NCBI GenBank assembly: GCA_947642555.1 | Contig: CANRSX010000002.1 | Span: 124,001 to 188,000, forward strand | DNA length: 64,000 nt | From: an uncultured Roseburia sp. | GTDB taxonomy: Bacteria > Bacillota > Clostridia > Lachnospirales > Lachnospiraceae | Direction of reading: 5' to 3' | In this document: positions 1-8,588 of the stretch, piece after piece | Layout of the letters: each line of letters begins with the position of its first letter | How positions within the stretch are numbered: the stretch's first letter is position 1 | The notes under the pieces: model-generated | What the model was told of the DNA's origin: nothing | Database searches by the model: none | What the model saw: the letters and a program-made list of their open reading frames with translations, nothing else | Program-made: the position numbers and the translations under genes

Positions 1-2355
1 AGCAGGGATATCCTTCTCATGGCGCAGGAGCGCTCGCCGATCGGCCGTATCATTATCTGCCGCCTGGCCGGAGTCGCGGTCAAGATGGGGAATTATGCGG
101 AGGCGAAGGAGTATTATGACGAATTTGTCGAGCTCGCGCCGCATGACAACTTAAAATACGTGCTGAAATATCAGATCAGCAAGGCGCAGGGGGCGGATGT
201 GCAGACGCTGATCCATATCCTGGAGGACTTAAAGGAGCAGGAGTATTCCGAGGAATGGGCGTGCGAGCTGGCGTACCTTTACCATGAGGCCGGGATGGGG
301 GAGAAGTGTGTCGAGACCTGTGATGAGCTGATCCTCTGGTTCGGGGACGGACCGTACGTGGAGCGGGCGCTGGAGCTTAAGATGCTGTATCGTCCGCTGA
401 CGCCGCAGCAGGAGGAGAAATACCGTTCCTTCCATCAGAAGAGCGGATTTGTGGAGGTGAGGCCCGGGGAGGAGCTCGAATCCGGGGAGATTATCAGCAC
501 GCCGGTGCAGATCCCGAAGGTGAAGCTCGCGCCAGAGCGTTTTAATACCCAGAATATTCAGAAGGAACTGCAGAAGAGCATGCAGGAGATCATGGAGGCC
601 ACGGAGAAGGAAGCCGTGGACGACAGCATGGCGAATGTCGAAAAGCTTGTGGAGAGCTTTCCGTATCTGCAGCCGCCGGAGGAGGAACCCGGGCTGCCGG
701 GGGAGGAGGAGCTGCCGTATATCGAGACGGACGAGGAGATCGACAATTCATTAAAGACCGATTACATGCAGCTTCTGGCGGAGGATTATGACGGGCAGAT
801 GAGCCTGTATGTCCCGGAGAACGGTGTGAGCGAGCCGCAGATTGACGGCCAGCTGTCCATCGGCGACGTGCTGGCGGACTGGGAGAAGAAGAAACGCGCG
901 GCAAAGGCCGTGCTGGACGAGGCGCAGCAGCGCAAGCTTCGGGCGTCAAAGGAACGGGCGCTGCGGGAAGTCAGCGGAATTATGGAGAATCTTCTGAAGC
1001 TGGATCCCGGGCTGACGGCGGATATGCTGCTGCCGGAGCAGTACGACGGAGAAGGGCCGGGTGAGCAGGATATGGCGGAGACGCTTGCCAGCATCACCCA
1101 GGCGCTCGATCAGAGGATTAATACGGTAAAGCAGGAGAGCGCCCAGATTGACGAGCAGCTCGCCGTGATGGGAGCCGGGCTGGTGTCGGAGCTGCCGAAG
1201 CTGATGGAGGAGATACCGGATCAGCCGGAAGAGACGGCTGACCCGGGAGACGGCATGCAGGAGGTGCTGCCCGGGGACGAAGGCTTTGAAGAGGACGTTA
1301 TGATCGCAGAGCAGGAGGATTCCGTTCTGATGCCGGTCAATACCATACAGCCGGACGAGGAGATCTTACCGGCGGACACGCTCGCGCTCACGGAGGATTT
1401 TGAGCGTGCGGTGGAGGAGCAGGCGCTGGCAGCGGAGCGTCAGGCGGATGAGTTTGACTTTGAGGAAGCGCTTCTCGCGGAAGCGACAAAGAGCGTACAG
1501 AGCGAGGTCTCCCGGCATCAGCATCAGGAGGAGGTGGATCTCCCGGAGATTGCGGAGCCGGAGGAGGACGGACAGAAGACCATCACAAAGCTTTCCAGGG
1601 AACAGAGAGAGATTTTTTCATATTTTGTGCCGATCAAGGGAATGGAGCGCCAGCTCTGCCAGGCGCTGACCGGCGCGGCCAGGCGTCTTTCGTCAGGCGG
1701 CCGGGCGTCCACCGGGAATATGATCATCCAGGGCGGCCCGGGGAGCGGCAAGACGGTGTTGGCGACCAGCATGATCAAAGCGCTGCAGACGGAGACGGGC
1801 AGACCGGACGGCCGGGTGGGAAGGATCGAGGCGTCCGTGCTGAATCAGAAAGACATTGCGGCTCTCTTAAAGAAAGTGGAGGGCGGCTGCCTGATCATCG
1901 AGCAGGCAGGGGGGATTTCAAGGGAGACGGCAATCCGGCTCTCGATGCTGCTCGAGAACAACGACAGCGGGCTGCTTGTGATCCTTGAGGATACCCATAA
2001 GGGGATCGAGAAGGCGCTCGGCCGGGATGCAGGGTTTGCGTCAAGATTTTCGGAAAAGATCAATATTCCGATTTTTACAAGTGACGAGCTGGTGTCATTT
2101 GCAAAATCTTATGCGAACGAGCAGGGATATACGATTGACGAGATGGGTGTGCTGGCGCTCTACAACAGCATCAGCAATATCCAGAAGCTGGATCAGGCGA
2201 CGACGCTGACCGAGGTAAAGGAGATTGTGGACGAGGCGATCGCGAGAGCGGAGCGGGGAGGACTGAAAAAAGCGTTCAGCATTATCGCGTCGCGCAGATA
2301 TGATGATGAGGACTATGTCATTCTCCATGAAAAGGATTTTGCATTTAAAATATAA
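1..2355 (+). CDS. TPR protein with C-terminal AAA ATPase domain, 5' end outside window
   Basis: The frame is open from the first base, and the residues before the first ATG (position 19) read as normal protein, so the true start lies upstream. The N-terminal part is tetratricopeptide-like helical pairs (motif NYAEAKEYYDEFVELAP), the middle is a long acidic linker with many Glu and Asp, and the C-terminal third is a P-loop ATPase with Walker A GGPGSGKT (Lys codon at 1750), a Walker B-like strand CLIIEQAG and a sensor region. It resembles CbxX/CfxQ-type AAA proteins. The substrate is unknown. glgB follows after 18 bases and is probably co-transcribed. Domain calls are confident; the role is not. 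Confidence 0.8.
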   Translation, partial: SRDILLMAQERSPIGRIIICRLAGVAVKMGNYAEAKEYYDEFVELAPHDNLKYVLKYQISKAQGADVQTLIHILEDLKEQEYSEEWACELAYLYHEAGMGEKCVETCDELILWFGDGPYVERALELKMLYRPLTPQQEEKYRSFHQKSGFVEVRPGEELESGEIISTPVQIPKVKLAPERFNTQNIQKELQKSMQEIMEATEKEAVDDSMANVEKLVESFPYLQPPEEEPGLPGEEELPYIETDEEIDNSLKTDYMQLLAEDYDGQMSLYVPENGVSEPQIDGQLSIGDVLADWEKKKRAAKAVLDEAQQRKLRASKERALREVSGIMENLLKLDPGLTADMLLPEQYDGEGPGEQDMAETLASITQALDQRINTVKQESAQIDEQLAVMGAGLVSELPKLMEEIPDQPEETADPGDGMQEVLPGDEGFEEDVMIAEQEDSVLMPVNTIQPDEEILPADTLALTEDFERAVEEQALAAERQADEFDFEEALLAEATKSVQSEVSRHQHQEEVDLPEIAEPEEDGQKTITKLSREQREIFSYFVPIKGMERQLCQALTGAARRLSSGGRASTGNMIIQGGPGSGKTVLATSMIKALQTETGRPDGRVGRIEASVLNQKDIAALLKKVEGGCLIIEQAGGISRETAIRLSMLLENNDSGLLVILEDTHKGIEKALGRDAGFASRFSEKINIPIFTSDELVSFAKSYANEQGYTIDEMGVLALYNSISNIQKLDQATTLTEVKEIVDEAIARAERGGLKKAFSIIASRRYDDEDYVILHEKDFAFKI

Positions 2356-2373
2356 GTAAAGGGGTAGAAGGTT

Positions 2374-4272
2374 ATGGCAAATTTTACGGAACTGGATCGC
2401 TATCTGTTTGGTCAGGCAACGCACTATGACATTTATCGGAAGCTGGGTGCGCGTCCGACGACGCAAAAGGGCAAAAAGGGCGTCTGTTTTGATCTCTGGG
2501 CGCCGAATGCGAAAAAGGTATGGATCATCGGGGATTTTAATGACTGGGACGAGACCGCGAATGAGATGGAGTGCTTAGGGCCGGAGACGATGGGGATTTT
2601 TGAGCTGTTTATTCCCGGCGTAAAAGAGGGGGCGCTCTACAAGTATCTGATCGAGACAAAGGACGGCAAACGTCTTTATAAGGCGGATCCGTATGCGCAC
2701 TATGCGGAGCTTCGGCCGGGAACCGCGTCGGCGGTAGCGGACATTGACCACTTTAAATGGACCGATTCCAAATGGATGAGCGCGCGGGCGCAGATAAAGG
2801 ACATCTACGCGCAGCCGATGGCGATCTACGAGGTGCATCCGGGTTCGTGGATGCGCCATCCGAACCGCGAGGACGAGGGATTTTATACGTACCGTGATCT
2901 GGCGGACAGACTGATTCCCTATGTCGTGGAGATGGGATATACGCATGTGGAGCTGATGGGGATCTCGGAATATCCGTTTGACGGATCCTGGGGCTATCAG
3001 GTAACCGGATATTATGCGCCTACCTCGCGCTACGGGACGCCGGAGGATTTTGTTTACTTTGTCAATGAGTGCCATAAGCATAAGATCGGCGTGATCTTAG
3101 ACTGGGTGCCGGCGCATTTTCCGCGTGACGCGCACGGACTTGCCGAGTTTGACGGGACCTGTCTGTACGAATATGCGGATCCGCGCAAGGGCGAGCATCC
3201 GGACTGGGGGACAAAGATTTTTGACTATGGAAAGAATGAGGTAAAGAATTTCCTGATCGGCAGCGCGCTGATGTGGGTGGAAAACTACCACATTGACGGT
3301 CTGCGCGTGGATGCGGTGGCATCGATGCTTTACCTGGATTACGGCAAGCAGGACGGCCAGTGGGTACCCAATAAGTACGGCGATAATAAGAACCTCGAAG
3401 CGATCGAGTTTTTTAAGCATATCAATACCCTGATCCTGGGACGGAATCCGGGCGCGGTCATGATCGCGGAAGAGTCCACGGCATGGCCGAAGGTCACGGG
3501 GCCGGTGGAAGAGGACGGACTGAATTTCAGCTTCAAATGGAATATGGGATGGATGCACGATTTCCTGGACTACATGAAGCTGGATCCGTATTTCCGCAAG
3601 GATAATCATAACCGGATGACCTTTGCGATGAGCTATAATGAGAGCGAAAAATATATCCTGGTGCTCTCGCACGACGAGGTGGTGCATTTAAAATGTTCGA
3701 TGCTCAACAAGATGCCGGGGCTTGGCATTGACAAGTTCCGCAATCTGATGGTGGGCTATGCGTTCATGATGGGACACCCGGGGAAGAAGCTGCTCTTTAT
3801 GGGGCAGGAGTTTGCGCAGCTTCAGGAGTGGAGCGAGGAGCGAGAGCTCGACTGGTTCCTGCTTGAAAACCCGGATCATAAGCACATTCAGGACTGGATG
3901 AAGGCGCTGCTGCACATTTATCAGAAGAATCCGGCGATGTATGAGCTTGACAGCAAATGGGAAGGGTTTGAGTGGATCAACGCAAACGACAATGAGCGGA
4001 GTATTTTCAGTTTTGTCCGCAAGAGCAGCGACGGCAGGAATAATCTGCTGTTTATCTGCAATTTTACACCGATGGAACGGCCGGATTACCGGGTGGGCGT
4101 GCCGAAGAGAAAGAGCTATAAGCTGATCTTGGACAGCGACGACCCGCAGTTTGGCGGAAACGGCAGGGAGCGGTTAAAGAGCTACCGCGCCGTAAAATCC
4201 GAGTGTGACGGAAGGGATTTCTCCTTCGCCTTTCCGCTGTCGCCGTACGGTGCGGCTGTATTCCGGTTTTAG
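2374..4272 (+). CDS. glgB: 1,4-alpha-glucan branching enzyme
   Basis: GH13 glycogen branching enzyme, which cuts an alpha-1,4 glucan and rejoins the piece as an alpha-1,6 branch in the cytoplasm. An N-terminal CBM48-type beta domain (residues about 20-110) precedes the TIM barrel. Catalytic residues are visible: nucleophile Asp313 in GLRVDAVASM, acid/base Glu366 in MIAEESTAWP, and Asp434 in LSHDEVVHLK. The length of 632 residues is normal. The start is supported by AAAGGGG upstream. No other glycogen gene is in the window; the neighbour upstream is the TPR/AAA protein. Confidence 0.95.
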   Translation: MANFTELDRYLFGQATHYDIYRKLGARPTTQKGKKGVCFDLWAPNAKKVWIIGDFNDWDETANEMECLGPETMGIFELFIPGVKEGALYKYLIETKDGKRLYKADPYAHYAELRPGTASAVADIDHFKWTDSKWMSARAQIKDIYAQPMAIYEVHPGSWMRHPNREDEGFYTYRDLADRLIPYVVEMGYTHVELMGISEYPFDGSWGYQVTGYYAPTSRYGTPEDFVYFVNECHKHKIGVILDWVPAHFPRDAHGLAEFDGTCLYEYADPRKGEHPDWGTKIFDYGKNEVKNFLIGSALMWVENYHIDGLRVDAVASMLYLDYGKQDGQWVPNKYGDNKNLEAIEFFKHINTLILGRNPGAVMIAEESTAWPKVTGPVEEDGLNFSFKWNMGWMHDFLDYMKLDPYFRKDNHNRMTFAMSYNESEKYILVLSHDEVVHLKCSMLNKMPGLGIDKFRNLMVGYAFMMGHPGKKLLFMGQEFAQLQEWSEERELDWFLLENPDHKHIQDWMKALLHIYQKNPAMYELDSKWEGFEWINANDNERSIFSFVRKSSDGRNNLLFICNFTPMERPDYRVGVPKRKSYKLILDSDDPQFGGNGRERLKSYRAVKSECDGRDFSFAFPLSPYGAAVFRF

Positions 4273-4285
4273 GGGGAGCGATTCT

Positions 4286-4312
4286 TAATAATCATGCTGG
4301 TATGACCGATAT
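4286..4312 (+). promoter_or_regulatory. sigma-28 (SigD) promoter of the repeat-protein gene
   Basis: TAAT (4286-4289), 15 bases, then ACCGATAT (4305-4312). This matches the Gram-positive SigD consensus TAAA-N15-GCCGATAT at 3 of 4 and 7 of 8 positions, and has the same form as the sites before flgM, flaG and the flagellin in this window. It lies 90 bases upstream of the start at 4402. Confidence 0.8.
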
Positions 4313-4325
4313 ATATATCAGCTAT

Positions 4326-4374
4326 GGACGGCGCATAGCGTTTCGGGGAGACCTGAGGCGGGGATGCGCCGTCC
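4326..4374 (+). promoter_or_regulatory. leader stem-loop before the repeat-protein gene
   Basis: A perfect 11-bp inverted repeat (GGACGGCGCAT at 4326-4336 and its complement at 4364-4374) with a 27-base loop. It lies in the 5' leader downstream of the SigD promoter. No T-run follows, so a simple terminator for glgB is unlikely; an mRNA-stabilising or regulatory leader hairpin is possible. Confidence 0.5.
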
Positions 4375-4401
4375 CTGTATCATGCTGAAATGGAGAATAG
4401 G

Positions 4402-7400
4402 ATGAGAGTAGAACAGCAGAATACCAGTATTGTGGATGTTCTCCGGCAGGACTTCGGGCCGGAAGAAGCGCCGGGGGGCATTTTCGGAGGAAAAGCGGGC
4501 TTTGTGGAGAACGGCGCGGCGGTTTCGGAGACCTATACGGCGAAGAGCAGCAATGGGACGGTATCGGTCAATCTGAAGGACGCCACCTACCAGAAGCCGG
4601 GGGCAGAAGAAGAGAAGACGATTGTAGAAGAATTGGAGAAGTCTGCGTCTCTGGATGCGGCGGAGCGCAAAGACCAGATGACGGTTCTCGCCGGGACGAC
4701 GTCACAGGAGGACTATGCGAGGATTCAGGAGGAGGGATTTTCCCTGGATGAATCGTCCTCGAATACGATCATCACGGTGACGGATAAGATCAAGGCCGAG
4801 CTTGCAAAGGCGGGCGTGGATATCTCGATCTTCGGGGATGACCTGAATATGGAGCAGCTGGAGAAGCTTGCGGGAAGCCCTGAGCTTGCCAGGCAGCTCG
4901 CGGAGGCGTTCCGGGAGGCGGATATCCCGGCAAACGCCGAGAATATCAGGGATTCTCTGGACGCGGTGCAGATGGCGGCATCCTTACATACGCCGGGGGA
5001 CGATGCGATCCGGTATCTGATGGAGAACAGCCTGCCGCCGACGATTGAAAATATTTACAGGGCGGAATACAGCGGAACCTACCAGGGGTACGAGGGACAG
5101 CGGATCAATATGACCCCGTTTATGGATCAGGTGGAGCGCATTATCGTGCAGGCCGGATTCACGGTGAATGACGAGACAGTGGCGGCGTGCGGATGGCTTC
5201 TGGAGAATGAGCTTCCGCTCAATGAGGAGAATCTGTCCTACCTAAAGGAGCTGCGCGGACTGTCGCTGCCGGTCGACGATGAGACAAAAGCAGCGTGTAT
5301 CGCGACAGCGCTCGCAGAGGGCAGCCGCCCGCAGGAGGCGCTGCTGGTGGAATCTTTCGGGAAGGAAGCACAGGCGGAACACGCGCTTTACGTGGTCCGT
5401 CACACCACGGACGCGGATCTGGAATATATTGTGGACAACGGGCTTGAGGTGACGGTCCGGAACCTGGCATATGCGATGGCGGCGCGCGCGCAGGGGCCTG
5501 GAGCGGCGGGAGCCGCGATCCAGGCAGGGGCTGGCGCAGCGGGCCAGAAAGCTGCGGGAACGGTCGCTGCCGGCGCAGATGCGGCAACTGCGGCTGCTGT
5601 GCCGGAGGTGTCGGGCCAGGGGGCCGGAACGTATGCGGCTGCGACGGTTGCAGGAAACGACCAGCCAAAGCCGGCAGTCACCGGGTCAGACCGGCCTGAC
5701 GTCACAGGAGCTGAGGCATCCGACGCATACCGGGCTGTCCGCGGGGAGGAAGCGCAGGGCTATGGCACTTCAGGAGATCCTGAGAACGGCCCGGATTCCT
5801 ATACCAGGCGTGAGCTCGCGCTGCTGACGGCAAGGAGACAGCTGGAGGAAGCGCGCCTTGCGATGACGGTGCAGGCAAATTATTCTCTGTTAAAGAAAGG
5901 CATTCAGATTGACACGGAGTCGCTGGCGCAGCTGGTGGAGCAGTTAAAACAGGCGGAGAATGAATATTACGAAAAGCTTCTGCGCGCGCAGGGGGTGGAC
6001 GACAGCAGTGAAAATGTCGCGCTGTTCCGGGAAACCACGCAGACGATTGCCGATTTAAAACAGACGCCTGTCTATGTGCTTGGCGTGCCAGAGATCCGGA
6101 CAGCCGCGATCAGCGAGGTGCACGAGACCGGCAGAAGGCTGCAGGGAGTCTTTGAGACGGCGAACGAGCGCTATGAGACGCTGATGACAGCGCCGCGGGC
6201 GGACCTCGGGGATTCGATTCAGAAGGCATTCCGCAATGTGGATGATATTCTGACGGATCTGGGGCTTGAGACTTCGGAGGCGAACCGCCGCGCGGTCAGG
6301 ATTCTCGGATATAATCAGATAGAGATTACACCGGAGTCCGTTGCGGAGATGAAGGGCGTGGACGAGGAGGTACAGCGTGCGTTCCACAATATGACGCCGG
6401 CCATGGTGGTGGAGATGATCCGCCGCGGGGTCAATCCGCTGGATATGAATTTTGCCGGATTAAATGAGACGGCGGAGAAGATCGGAAAAGAATTAAATGC
6501 CGGGAAGGAAGATTACCGCGGGTTTGCGGAATTCCTCTGGAAGCTGGAACAGCACGACGCGATCACAAAAGAGGAGAGGGCTTCCTACATCGGTATTTAC
6601 CGGCTGATCCATCAGGTGGAGAGCTCGGACGGCGCTGTGATCGGTGCGCTGGTCAATCAGGGCGTGGATGTCACGATGCGGAATTTAATGATGGCGGTGC
6701 GTACCGGACACCAGGCCGGGAACATGGATGTCAGCGTGGACGAATCCTTTGGAGAGAGGGAAGGCGCCGGCATTTCGAATTCGATTACCGGCCAGATCGA
6801 GACAGCCTACCAGCACAACTGTATGAAGGATGCCGCAGATGCGCTCACACCGGACCGGCTTGCCGCGGTGATGCAGCAGGAGGACTGGGAAAATATGACG
6901 CCGGAGCAGCTCAAAGAGGCGCTTAAGGCGGCGGAGACGGAGGATGACCGGCTGGATATGGCGTACGCCGGTGAGCGTCTGTCGCAGCTTGCCGAAAGCG
7001 CGAAGGCCTCCCATGATATTTACGCTGTGCTGGAAAAATACGATATTCCGAATACCATGTCGAATATTCTGGCAATGGAAGAGATGATAAAGAACCGGAA
7101 CGGCATGTTCCGCAAACTGTTCGGCGAGGGCGGCAGGGAGCCGGGAGAAGAGGTGACGGCCGGCGATCTGGAGAAGATCCGGCAGGAGCTGCTAAAGGAA
7201 TTCGGGGAGGCGGTCTCCTCACCGAAGGAAATGGCCGAGGCGCAGGAAAAGCTGGGAGAACTGGCGGAAAATGTGATGAAGACCATGATTGAAAGCGATG
7301 AGGTCACGAGCATAGACGTCCGCGAGATGAGGATGCTTTCGGCACAGCTGTCGATTCACAGTCTGTTTGCGCGGGAAGAGCAGTACTCCGTACCGGTGCT

Positions 7401-7809
7401 TGTGGAGGACGGCGTGGTAAATGTGACCTTAAAGATTGTCCGCGGCGTCGATAAAAAGGGAATCGTGGACATCATGATGGAGGACGGCCTGAGAGGAAAG
7501 ATCGCGGCGACATTCCAGGCGAAGGCGCACGGGGTCAAAGGCTTTGTCGCGGCGGAGCATGCGGATACGAAAGCGCTCTTAGAGGAGAAAACGGGTGCGC
7601 TGACGGATGCGCTGGGCGAGGATCTGGATATCAATATCGCGCAGATCGGAGATCTGGATCTGAATCAGTTTTCCTCCGGTGTGTTTGGTGTAAATGCAGG
7701 TGCACAGTCAGAGGAAAACGATCAGACCGGGGAGGTATACCAGGCTCAGACGACGCGGCTGTACCACATCGCGGAATGCTTTATCCGGCAGCTTCGGGAA
7801 GCGCTATAA
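4402..7809 (+). CDS. large repeat protein of DUF6240 type with FliK-like C-terminus, SigD-controlled
   Basis: Predicted cytoplasmic protein of 1135 residues with no signal peptide or membrane segment. I chose ATG 4402 because GGAG sits 6 bases upstream; the earlier ATG at 4390 has no ribosome site. At least five copies of a helical unit of about 22 residues can be seen (for example IRYLMENSLPPTIENIYRAE and LEYIVDNGLEVTVRNLAYAM), split by an Ala/Gly-rich linker near residues 355-440. The last 150 residues, with a VPVLVEDGVVNVTLKIV strand pattern, recall the C-terminal domain of the hook-length protein FliK. From memory it resembles DUF6240. Its SigD promoter ties it to motility. A hook-length or export role is inference. 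Confidence 0.6.
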   Translation: MRVEQQNTSIVDVLRQDFGPEEAPGGIFGGKAGFVENGAAVSETYTAKSSNGTVSVNLKDATYQKPGAEEEKTIVEELEKSASLDAAERKDQMTVLAGTTSQEDYARIQEEGFSLDESSSNTIITVTDKIKAELAKAGVDISIFGDDLNMEQLEKLAGSPELARQLAEAFREADIPANAENIRDSLDAVQMAASLHTPGDDAIRYLMENSLPPTIENIYRAEYSGTYQGYEGQRINMTPFMDQVERIIVQAGFTVNDETVAACGWLLENELPLNEENLSYLKELRGLSLPVDDETKAACIATALAEGSRPQEALLVESFGKEAQAEHALYVVRHTTDADLEYIVDNGLEVTVRNLAYAMAARAQGPGAAGAAIQAGAGAAGQKAAGTVAAGADAATAAAVPEVSGQGAGTYAAATVAGNDQPKPAVTGSDRPDVTGAEASDAYRAVRGEEAQGYGTSGDPENGPDSYTRRELALLTARRQLEEARLAMTVQANYSLLKKGIQIDTESLAQLVEQLKQAENEYYEKLLRAQGVDDSSENVALFRETTQTIADLKQTPVYVLGVPEIRTAAISEVHETGRRLQGVFETANERYETLMTAPRADLGDSIQKAFRNVDDILTDLGLETSEANRRAVRILGYNQIEITPESVAEMKGVDEEVQRAFHNMTPAMVVEMIRRGVNPLDMNFAGLNETAEKIGKELNAGKEDYRGFAEFLWKLEQHDAITKEERASYIGIYRLIHQVESSDGAVIGALVNQGVDVTMRNLMMAVRTGHQAGNMDVSVDESFGEREGAGISNSITGQIETAYQHNCMKDAADALTPDRLAAVMQQEDWENMTPEQLKEALKAAETEDDRLDMAYAGERLSQLAESAKASHDIYAVLEKYDIPNTMSNILAMEEMIKNRNGMFRKLFGEGGREPGEEVTAGDLEKIRQELLKEFGEAVSSPKEMAEAQEKLGELAENVMKTMIESDEVTSIDVREMRMLSAQLSIHSLFAREEQYSVPVLVEDGVVNVTLKIVRGVDKKGIVDIMMEDGLRGKIAATFQAKAHGVKGFVAAEHADTKALLEEKTGALTDALGEDLDINIAQIGDLDLNQFSSGVFGVNAGAQSEENDQTGEVYQAQTTRLYHIAECFIRQLREAL

Positions 7810-8514
7810 CAGCCCTTCCTGTTCCAGATATTCCAGAATGCCCATATAGATGGCACGGGATAATTTATTTTGATAATCCGCATCCAGAAGAAGCTCCGCT
7901 TCTTCTGGATTGCTCAAAAACCCACATTCTACGATAACTGTAGGTGTGGGTGTTTTTTTCAGAAGATAATAGCTCTCGTTCGCTTTTGCGGTTCTGCGGT
8001 TTTCCGGATCAAGGCGTGAAACCAGGTTTTTCTGCAGAATCGTGGCAAGCTCCTCCCCCTTTTTGGACTGGCCATAATAAAATACCTGCGCCCCCCTGAT
8101 ATCCGGCGTGGTGTAACTGTTCTGGTGGATACTGATGGTGAATACAGGTTCTGTTTCCGTGATGAGCTGGCAGCGGTTCTGCATATCGGCAGCCTTCTGA
8201 TTATTCGCACCGGCGGGCGCAAGGCTGGTATCGGAATCCCTGGTCAGTACGACCCGGATATTTCGCTGCTCGAGCAGGGTTTTCAGCTTTAGCGCAACGG
8301 AGAGATTGATGTCCTTTTCCAGGGCGTCATTGACCCCGACTTTTCCGGGATCACTGCCCCCGTGTCCGGCGTCCACCACGATACAGATCTCCGTGTCGTC
8401 TGCTTTTTCGCTCAGAACATAGACGGCGCCCTGCCTTGCGAGGACAAAGGCAGCCATGATCATGCAGATGGCCATAGCCAGCTCCACTTTTTTCTTTATC
8501 TGACGATGTTTCAT
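7804..8514 (-). CDS. cwlD: N-acetylmuramoyl-L-alanine amidase, CwlD-like
   Basis: Zinc amidase of the Amidase_3 family, which cuts the bond between MurNAc and the stem peptide. An N-terminal hydrophobic stretch (residues about 12-33) acts as signal or anchor. The zinc ligands are visible: His in VDAGHGGSDPG, Glu in EKDINLSVALKLK and His in SIHQNSY, with the catalytic Glu in VIVECGFLSN. At 236 residues it has the compact size of CwlD, the amidase that makes muramic lactam in spore cortex. The gene converges on the repeat-protein gene with a 6-base overlap. Its Shine-Dalgarno GGGAG lies inside the upstream terminator hairpin. CwlD identity is likely rather than proven. Confidence 0.8.
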   Translation of the reverse strand: MKHRQIKKKVELAMAICMIMAAFVLARQGAVYVLSEKADDTEICIVVDAGHGGSDPGKVGVNDALEKDINLSVALKLKTLLEQRNIRVVLTRDSDTSLAPAGANNQKAADMQNRCQLITETEPVFTISIHQNSYTTPDIRGAQVFYYGQSKKGEELATILQKNLVSRLDPENRRTAKANESYYLLKKTPTPTVIVECGFLSNPEEAELLLDADYQNKLSRAIYMGILEYLEQEGLL

Positions 8515-8564
8515 AAAAAAACTCCCGGAAATTTGCTCGTATCATCATATTCGCAAATTCCGGG
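8515..8564 (-). terminator. intrinsic terminator after the GH18 gene, overlapping the cwlD ribosome site
   Basis: Read on the minus strand: arm 8564-8553, loop, arm 8536-8524 (12 of 13 paired with one bulged base), then a run of seven T (8521-8515) that touches the cwlD start codon. The cwlD Shine-Dalgarno GGGAG (8526-8522) is shared with the distal arm. Confidence 0.8.
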
Positions 8565-8588
8565 AATTATGAAATCTTTTCATTTCGT

